Position numbers and translations under genes: made by a program. A stretch of 64,000 nucleotides of DNA from Cepaea nemoralis (Eukaryota; Mollusca; Gastropoda; Stylommatophora; Helicidae), in assembly GCA_014155875.1 (NCBI GenBank), contig JACEFZ010014597.1, forward strand, positions 212,001 to 276,000. The letters run 5' to 3'. This document shows, one piece after another, positions 57,358 through 64,000 of the stretch; position 1 is the stretch's first letter, and every line of letters starts with the position of its first letter. The notes beneath the pieces are model-generated. The model was not told the origin of the DNA and searched no databases. It saw only the letters and a program-made list of their open reading frames with translations.

Positions 57358-57463
57358 AGACAATATTCTGATGAGTCATTCTACGTAAGCAAATACCGTG
57401 TATAAGACGACTAGCATTCGTCGAATAGAAGTACCGGGCTCCGTGAACACCAACCAGCTCACA

Positions 57464-58016
57464 ATGTTACAACTCGCTAATGGTAAGTTGGTTTATTGAT
57501 AAAGCTTTCACATTTTCGCTGTGTTTCTCCTAACAATACTAGTATAAGTCACGGGATATATGGTGCTAGACGCCTATATATGAAGAGACAAGCCATTTCT
57601 TCGTATAGTACTGTAGGGTGGGTCGACATGGATTAGAGCTGGCATTCGAACTTTTGAACACACCACTATAGTGGTACCTTAATAATATAGGTAGTAATGT
57701 GTACTCGTAGGGGAAGGTGAAAGTGGACCACAGTTCCACATACCCATTAGCGATAGAAATATATGAACTATGTAACAGAAACTCCATATCAGCTCCTTAG
57801 TTATTATCTGTAATATTCATGTCTATAACGCTGATAAAGTACCCTATTCTTATTTGTTCTACAGATACCGAGGCCCACGAATACCTAATTAGCAAACTGT
57901 GGAGCATGCTAAGAGCTGAACCAGACAGCTATTGCATGGCGTGTCTTAATGTCCCACAAAATCAAGAAGCCGAGAATCCATTCAGTCATAACCAACCTAC
58001 TCAGACAGTGGTGTGA
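57464..58016 (+). CDS. Small two-exon gene of unknown function (56 aa)
   Basis: Joining 57464-57482 and 57865-58016 gives 171 nt, 56 residues plus stop. Donor GTAAGT and acceptor TTTGTTCTACAG are both strong, and the split codon (G|AT) keeps the frame. The protein begins MLQLANDTEAHEYLISKLWS and ends in a polar QNQEAENPFSHNQPTQTVV tail. No signal peptide, membrane segment or known domain is seen. AATAAA lies at 58062-58067, 46 bp after the stop, and a promoter-like module lies just upstream, so the parts of a short transcript are all present. It could instead be the 3' end of a longer gene whose earlier exons I cannot see. Confidence 0.5.
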
Positions 58017-58061
58017 AGAAACCCAGAAACAACATACAGTGTGTATAGCTCTGTATGTGAA

Positions 58062-58067
58062 AATAAA
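58062..58067 (+). terminator. Poly(A) signal of the small gene
   Basis: Canonical AATAAA, 46 bp downstream of TGA at 58014-58016. Confidence 0.55.
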
Positions 58068-58289
58068 ATGATGTGATGATAGTATGTACACCACCTCATA
58101 TCACATCATCCATTTCGTATAATGACATTATACATTTTTATTCTTGAAAAATGTACTGAAATACTGTAACATGTACTGAACTACTGTAAAATAAACAGGT
58201 CTATATTATAATTATGTCTTGGTTGTTGAATTTTTTTTTTTAGTGTTTACGGTGTATATAGTTGTCATGTGATGAGAGACTGAAGGGTA

Positions 58290-60075
58290 AAAATGTTGGT
58301 CAAGTAATAAAATTTGTTAGCCAAAAGGGAAAAATTTTGACTACATTTCAACCATATTTATAAAACACTCAACCAATCTTATGAAAAGTAGGCAAATTTG
58401 TTAACCAAATGTGAAAAAGTTAGCCGAATTTCAAACCAAACTTATAAAAATCTCAGTCAAAACATGAAAAGTAGGAAAATTTGTTAAATAACGTGAAAAC
58501 TTGTGAAAAGTGGGAAATTTTATTGTCCAGATGTGAAAAGTTTGACCACATTTCACCCATTCTTATGAAAAGTAGGAAACTTTGTTAACAAAATCGCAAA
58601 AAAAAAAAAAAAAAAAAATCTTGGCCAAATAAGAAAATGTGTTAACCAAATGTGAAAAGGTTAGCCAAATTTCAAACCAAACTTATAAAAATCTCAGTCA
58701 AACATATGAAAAGTAGGAAAATTTGTCAATCAAAGTGAAACATTTTGGTCACATTTCAACCAAACTTATAAAAATCTCAGTCAAACGCATGAAAAGTAGG
58801 AACATTTGTTAACCAAATGTGAAAAAGTTAGCCGAATGTCAAACCAAACTTATAAACAGCTCAGTGAAATACATGAAAAGTAGGAAAATTTGTTAACCAA
58901 TCATTAAAAGTTTGGTCAACGTTCACCCCAACTTATGACAAGTGGGAAAGTTTGTTGTCCAGAGGGGAAAAGTTTGACCAAATTTCACCCAAACTTATGA
59001 AAAGTAGGAAACTTTGTTAACAAAATGGCAAAAAAGCTTGGCCTAGTAAGAAAATGTGTTAACCAAATGTGAAAATGTTAGCCAAATTTCAAACCAAACT
59101 TATAGAAATCTCAGTCAAACATATGAAAAGTAGGAAAATTTGTCAATCAAAGTGAAACATTTTGGTCACATTTCAACCAAACTTATAGAAATCTCAGTCA
59201 AACGCATGAAAAGTAGGAACATTTGTTAACCAAATGTGAAAAAGTTAGCCGAATTTCAAACCAAACTTATAAACAGCTCAGTCAAACACATGTAAAGTAG
59301 GAAAATTTGTTAACCAATCATGAAAAGTTTGGTCAACTTTCACCCCAACTTATGAAAAGTGTGAAATTTTGTTGTCCAGAGGGGAAAAGTTTGACCAAAT
59401 TTCACCCAAACTTATGAAAAGTAGGAAATTTTGTTAATCAAATGTGAAAAGGTTAGCCGAATTTCAAACCAAACTTATAAAAAGCTCAGTCAAACATATG
59501 AAAAGTAGGAAATATTTGTTAACCAAACGTGAAAAGTTTGGCCAACTGTCACCCAAACTTATGAAAAGAGAGAGATTTTATTGTCCAGCGGTGAAATGTT
59601 TGACCAAATTTCACCCAGTAGGAAACTTTGTTAACCAAATGGCAAAAATCTAGGCTACTTAAGAAAATTTGTTAATCAGAGGGGGGAAATTTTGGCTACA
59701 TTTCATTCAGACTTATAAAAAAAACTCACCCTATCTTATGAAAAGTAGGAACATTTGTTTACCAAATGTGAAAAGATTAGCCGAATTTCAAACCAAACTT
59801 ATAAAAATCTCAGTCAAACATATGAAAAGTAGGAAAAATTTGTTAACCAAACATGAAAAGTTTGGCCAACTGTCACCCAAACTTATGAAATGTAGGAAAC
59901 TTTGTTAACCAAATGGTAAAAACCTTGGCCAAGTAAGAAAATGTGTTAACCAAAGGTGAAAAGTTTTGGACAAGTTTGACCAAATTTCAAACAAAACTCA
60001 TAAAAACAAGGAAACTTTGTTAACCAAATGTTAAAAGTTTGACCAAAGTTCAGCGAAACTTATAAGATATTCGCC
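58290..60075 (+). repeat. A/T-rich minisatellite, ~60-bp and ~85-bp units
   Basis: About 1.8 kb of units built around CTTATGAAAAGTAGGAAA, TTTGTTAACCAAATGTGAAA and CAAATTTCACCCAAA. Two unit types alternate (one with AAAATCTCAGTCAAAC, one with GTTTGGTCAACTTTCACCCC), giving a higher-order period of several hundred bp. It lies directly after the small gene. Confidence 0.92.
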
Positions 60076-60239
60076 TGTCCCCTATGCAAACAACAGCTGT
60101 ATTTAAGAAAATTAAACGTATCTTATGTAATAAGACACTATAACTGAAGGAACAAAATAACATTTCAACAATAAAATTGTACAAAAAATTAACAATTAAA
60201 TTTCTCTTTATGTTTCCAACTTGAATGTTTCATAGAAAT

Positions 60240-60599
60240 TTAATTCCATCACCTGCGAAATGAGATGCCTGAGGAGAGCTGCCAACTTAACAATCCGAGA
60301 CCGAGTAAGAAATGCTACTATCAGACAGACTGTGGGATCAACACCTTGTGCCACATTTATTGAAAGACAGAAGATCAAGTGGTTTGGCCATGTCGTTAGA
60401 ATGCATCATCAGCAACTACCATCATTGGCCTTACACAAAAGATCATCTGCGACGAGGCCACGAGGACGTCCAAGAAGAAAATGGATTGACGACATCAGAG
60501 ACATTGTACAACCACACGGAATGACACTATCCAGTGCCGTCCACTGGGCGCTGGAACGCAAATTATTCCTCCCCACGACGCTTGACGGCAGAAGTGGAA

Positions 60600-60604
<5 letters not shown>
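60240..60604 (+). pseudogene. RTE-like C-terminal fragment
   Basis: Reads MRCLRRAANLTIRDRVRNAT, then IKWFGHVVRM and GRPRRKWIDDI, the conserved end of endonuclease-RT proteins. Open for 114 codons and followed by a (GAT)n tail, a usual RTE-type 3' end. Confidence 0.85.

Positions 60605-60676
<72 letters not shown>
60602..60676 (+). repeat. (GAT)n microsatellite
   Basis: About 25 GAT units, probably the tail of the RTE copies on either side. Confidence 0.97.
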
Positions 60677-60677
<1 letters not shown>

Positions 60678-61085
60678 CTCTTCTTGATACGTTGAGTATT
60701 CTTCTTAGGAATCTCATTTCTGTTGTTGTGACCTTTCTTTTCTCTTTTTCTGTTATTGTCCAGGTTTGGCATTTGTAGCATAGAGTTGGTGGGAAGATTG
60801 TGTTGTAAAGTGCTTCCTTAGCAGTTATTGATACATGTTTGTTCTTTAGTATTGGTGCCATTTGTCCAATGAGTTGGTTTGCCTTATTGCATCTATTTTC
60901 GATCTCGTCTTCTGATCTGCCATTTGATGATATTATACTTCCTAGGTACTTGAAGCTCTTTTCTTGTTTCAAGGGATGTTTGTTTAGGTGAATTGTTGTT
61001 GTTTTTTCTTCTTTAGTTATAGTCATTACCTCTGTTTTACTTGTGCTAATTGTCATGTTATGTTCCCTACACATTTCGTTTAGAC
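60677..61085 (-). pseudogene. RTE-like fragment, opposite strand
   Basis: The minus strand reads TISTSKTEVMTI, FKYLGSIISSNGRSEDEIEN, then KCQTWTITEKEKRKVTTTEM and RFLRRILNVSRRD. This is the RT thumb and C-terminal region of an RTE/CR1-like protein, ending at the same kind of motif (MRFLRR) that begins the plus fragment. Interrupted at 61085 by the hAT element. Confidence 0.85.
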
Positions 61086-63329
61086 CAGTGGTTCTCAACC
61101 TTTTTTGGCCCGTTCCCCCCTTCACCATATTTTCAGAACGTCATTCCCCCCCCCCCCCCCCCCCTCCATTTTCCCAAAATTGTCAGCCTCAAAAGGTGCA
61201 TTAAAAATAACGTGCCTATAATAGTGAAAATACCTATTTTCTTACATAGTTGTACATAACCTTCACATGTAAAAACACATTTTATTGTGTAGTTTTCTAC
61301 AGTTAATAGCAAATGAATATGCTGATGGATATTAAAACTTAAATAGAAACATTTTTACATTCGCAATATTTTATTAAAACACCACATTAATCATACTACA
61401 ATAAACAAACAGTTAAAACGTCAAAGAATTGTAGCTTAATATACGACACCAGGATGCCAGAAAATTGTGCTTCATCAAACAAAACGCTCATTACAAAACC
61501 TGGATATTGTAGATTCGTAATTTAAATGAAAATTGTAATCAATGAGAACACTGTGATTGTTTTTCCCGCAGCAATTCTGAAATACGCGGAGGAGTGCTTG
61601 AAAGGGCACAACGGAGATCGTTTTCAACATCTAATCTGTTGCGTCTTTTCGTTTTAATTTCTAGCAGAGCTGAAAAGCCTGACTCACAAAGATATGTTGA
61701 CGCAAATGGAAGCAATGCACGGATTGCTTTTTCTGCCACTTTTGGGTATGAACCGCACATTAAAGGCCAAAATTCCGTGATTGGTTTCTCACTGAACACA
61801 TCCCTTGCCCCCGAATCATTTTTCAGCTCCAGAAATTCATCTTGACAATCATCAGAAACTTTTTCAACTGATAATTTGAATGGGTTTCGCACCAAATCCA
61901 GCTCATCATCACTAAGTTCAGGAAAATATCGCTCAAATTCATTTTCTAGCGCTGTCAAATGCTGCACAATTTCATTTTTTGCAAATTGTGGAAGTACTTG
62001 GTCTTTACCATCAACAACGAGAACGGATGACAGCTTCTCAAACATTGCAACATTTGTCATATTGACCTTTCTTTTCCAGTTTTCCAGCTTGCTCATAAAA
62101 GCTCTCAAGGCATCCACAAATTGTATGATATTTGTATTCCTTCCTTGCATCTGAAGATTGAGTTTATTCAACTGCTCAAAAATATCAACTAAATAGGCAA
62201 GGCGCATGATCCATTCCTCATCATCCAGCCAGGCGAAAAAGTCCATCTTACCCTGAACTTCAAAAAATAATTTGAGCTCGTCTCTCAGCTCATATACTCG
62301 CGCAGTTACATTTCCTCTTGACAGCCATCGAACATTTGTGTGGAAAAGAAGCAAATGGTGGCCTGCATCCATGTCAACGCATAACTGCTTAAAAAGCCGT
62401 GAGTTGAGAGCTCCTCCTTTGATAAAATTCACTATCTGAACGGTTTGATCCAAAACCTTCCCCAAAGGAGCTGGAAGTGTTTTGGAGGCCAGTGCTTGAC
62501 GATGGATCATGCAATGAATGCCTTTCACTTTTGGGGCACGTTTCTTCACACTAACTTGAAATCCTGATTTGGTCCCCAACATAGCTGGTGCTCCATCTGT
62601 ACAGCACCCACACATATTATCCCATGAAAGATTTTGTGATTCAAGGAAAGATGAAACCTTTTCCAAAATATCAGAAGCCATGGTAGTTGTTTCAAGAGGA
62701 GAACAAAAAAGAAGTTCTTCTTTAAATGATCCTGAATGCACATACCTTGCAAACACTATCAACTGAGAACACGATGCCACATCAGTCGATTCATCAATTT
62801 GAATTGAATAGAGCCCAAATGCTGCAGACTTGATCTCTTGCACAACTTGATCCTTGATGTCATTGGCCATATCGCTGATCCTCCTTTGAACAGTGTCGTT
62901 TGATAGTGAAACCGCTGCAAGTTTTTTCTCTGATTCATTTCCCAACACAATTTCCACCATCTTGAGACAACAAGGTTTGATCAAAGATTCCCAGATTGTA
63001 TGTGGTTTTTTCTGCTTCGCTATCTCCAGTGCTACGACATAGGAAGCTTCAGTAACCTTTTGGTTTGTTTCTTGGAATACCCCTGTTAAATCCAGTCTCA
63101 TCCTTTTGACAGCATTCCCAAGACGTTCAAAATAGGTTTTGTCCTTGTCCTTGTATTGAGGATGAACATTCAACAAATGATTCCTCAACTGTGTCGGTTT
63201 CATAGAATCATTTGACAAACTTTTACTACAAATAACACACTGAGGTCGTTCTTCTCCGTTGATGACGATATTTGTGAATCCATAATTCAAATAAGACAGG
63301 TCATACTTTCGTTTCTTGACACTCATCAT
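61086..63329 (-). mobile_element. hAT (Charlie-like) DNA transposon with intact transposase
   Basis: The 3' terminal inverted repeat CAGTGGTTCTCAACC starts at 61086, inside the RTE fragment, next to the candidate 8-bp target GTTTAGAC (61078-61085). The transposase gene fills most of the rest. I find no matching inverted repeat or GTTTAGAC between 63330 and 64000, so the 5' end is lost, displaced by later repeats, or outside the window. A C-run (61147-61163) lies in the subterminal region. Confidence 0.85.
61539..63329 (-). CDS. hAT transposase, BED-finger, 596 aa, intact
   Basis: Uninterrupted frame. Residues about 30-58 form a BED zinc finger (PQCVICSKSLSNDS...QLRNHLLNVH). The RNase H-like core follows, with IQIDESTDVAS, then CTDGAPAMLG and GIHCMIHRQALASK, and the C-terminal hAT dimerisation region with LPFASTYLCESGFSAL. 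Overall it resembles the vertebrate ZBED5/SCAND3/ZMYM6-type hAT-derived proteins. A transposase would excise and insert hAT DNA, making 8-bp duplications such as that at 19831. An unbroken frame means recent activity or retention as a host gene; sequence alone does not decide. An upstream non-coding exon is possible. Confidence 0.9.
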   Translation of the reverse strand: MMSVKKRKYDLSYLNYGFTNIVINGEERPQCVICSKSLSNDSMKPTQLRNHLLNVHPQYKDKDKTYFERLGNAVKRMRLDLTGVFQETNQKVTEASYVVALEIAKQKKPHTIWESLIKPCCLKMVEIVLGNESEKKLAAVSLSNDTVQRRISDMANDIKDQVVQEIKSAAFGLYSIQIDESTDVASCSQLIVFARYVHSGSFKEELLFCSPLETTTMASDILEKVSSFLESQNLSWDNMCGCCTDGAPAMLGTKSGFQVSVKKRAPKVKGIHCMIHRQALASKTLPAPLGKVLDQTVQIVNFIKGGALNSRLFKQLCVDMDAGHHLLLFHTNVRWLSRGNVTARVYELRDELKLFFEVQGKMDFFAWLDDEEWIMRLAYLVDIFEQLNKLNLQMQGRNTNIIQFVDALRAFMSKLENWKRKVNMTNVAMFEKLSSVLVVDGKDQVLPQFAKNEIVQHLTALENEFERYFPELSDDELDLVRNPFKLSVEKVSDDCQDEFLELKNDSGARDVFSEKPITEFWPLMCGSYPKVAEKAIRALLPFASTYLCESGFSALLEIKTKRRNRLDVENDLRCALSSTPPRISELLREKQSQCSH

Positions 63330-63399
63330 GGGCTTCAGATTCTATAAATATAAAACGATAAAGTCAAGATCAACACACATAGACACCCACAGACGTGTA

Positions 63400-63446
63400 T
63401 ACACAACCACACGCACATATATACGTACACACACACACACACAATT
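63400..63446 (+). repeat. CA-rich microsatellite beside R3
   Basis: (CACA)n and ATATACGTAC mix directly upstream of an R3 copy, the same arrangement that is amplified at 55430. Confidence 0.85.
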
Positions 63447-63449
63447 ATA

Positions 63450-63650
63450 TTGCATATCCTATTTACAGTACATCGCTGTCAACACCAGCATTTTACTGCT
63501 GTTGTTGATGTCTGGGCAAGTTTTACGTTCAGTAGTTTGTCATTGATTTCTGAACGACCGGTTCCAATACCAACACGCTAAAACCCCAGCATGATGTGGT
63601 CTGCTGTTAAATAGGTCACCGCTGGCAAGCCTTTAGGCCACGGAGACGGT
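63450..63650 (+). repeat. Dispersed repeat R3
   Basis: TTTACAGTACATCGCTGTCAAC to CACGGAGACGGTGG; contains CTGAACGACCGGTTCC and TGGTCTGCTGTTAAATAGGTC. Confidence 0.78.
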
Positions 63651-63679
63651 GGTATATAAACACACCCATATATATATAT

Positions 63680-63926
63680 ATATGATTAGAGAAATTAGAC
63701 GTAGACAGTCAAAATTTTTTGGACATGTTATGAGAAGAAATGGATTGGAGAACTTGGTGACAACTGGCAAGATCGAAGGAAACAGACCAAGAGGCAGACC
63801 AAGAGGAAAATACCTGGATGGCTTGACCACATGGCATGGGCGAGACAGGAACACTGAGCTGATCTACAACACTGGTGATCGAGTGAAATGGCGAGTCATG
63901 ACCGCCCACGCTTTCCGGCATAGCAC

Positions 63927-63928
<2 letters not shown>
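63680..63928 (+). mobile_element. RTE-1 3' end with (TA)n tail
   Basis: Plus strand reads REIRRRQSKFFGHVMRRNGL, ENLVTTGKIEGNRPRGRPRG and WHGRDRNTEL, an open C-terminal end, then (TA)n. Best preserved RTE-1 end in the window. Confidence 0.85.

Positions 63929-64000
<72 letters not shown>
63929..64000 (+). repeat. (TA)n microsatellite running off the window
   Basis: At least 36 TA units, uninterrupted to the window end. Confidence 0.97.

Noticed and set aside
60409..61128. 239-codon minus ORF with a poly-His stretch
   Set aside because: The His run is the (GAT)n microsatellite. The sides are RTE fragments of opposite orientation and the last codons run into the hAT end.

Overview
This is eukaryotic DNA: spliced genes with GT-AG introns, many non-LTR and DNA transposons, tRNA-derived SINEs, microsatellites and satellites. 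The transposon mix suggests a lophotrochozoan, most likely a mollusc (perhaps a gastropod). That is inference from style, not a taxonomic proof. By length the window is mostly repeats, and host coding sequence is only about 1.3 kb.

Host genes. (1) A complete six-exon proteasome alpha-4 type subunit gene (PSMA7) lies on the + strand between 11269 and 24306. (2) A complete four-exon nuclear transport factor 2 gene (NTF2/NUTF2) lies on the - strand between 45960 and 32607. Three of its exons are 72-117 nt and hide among repeats; I rebuilt it from splice sites and family similarity. The two genes converge, and their introns are filled with transposons and satellites. (3) A small two-exon gene of unknown function at 57464-58016 (+) is preceded by a tandem CACGTG/AAGATGGCG module that looks like a promoter.

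Mobile DNA by region. 1-9.25 kb: an old LINE-A copy (- strand) is split by a 7.26-kb insertion with TG...CA ends and a 5-bp duplication, which itself holds a full-length LINE-A. 9.25-11.1 kb: RTE-like fragments between an inverted pair of a dispersed repeat (R3). PSMA7 introns: a piggyBac-like MITE, SINEs, a hAT MITE, RTE fragments, and a diverged inverted repeat around the last two exons. 25.6-32 kb, between the converging genes: a second piggyBac-like element, RTE ends, a SINE-1 and mariner remnants. NTF2 introns: a 27/28-bp satellite, a 42-bp repeat, SINEs, and a second full-length LINE-A (40030-44900). 46.4-54.2 kb: a LINE-B copy carrying two LINE-A insertions in opposite orientations. 55.3-60.1 kb: a CT microsatellite, an R3-derived satellite with GC/GT tracts, the small gene and an A/T-rich minisatellite. 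60.2-64 kb: head-to-head RTE ends and a hAT (Charlie-like) element with an intact 596-aa transposase.

The most interesting hidden structure is at the 5' end of LINE-A. In two full-length copies the first 77 nt can fold with the topology of an HDV-like self-cleaving ribozyme, with pairing kept by wobble where the copies differ. LINE-A encodes AP endonuclease, reverse transcriptase and RNase H in one 1283-residue frame (I/Ingi-like group). One 5'-truncated copy keeps 1145 codons open.
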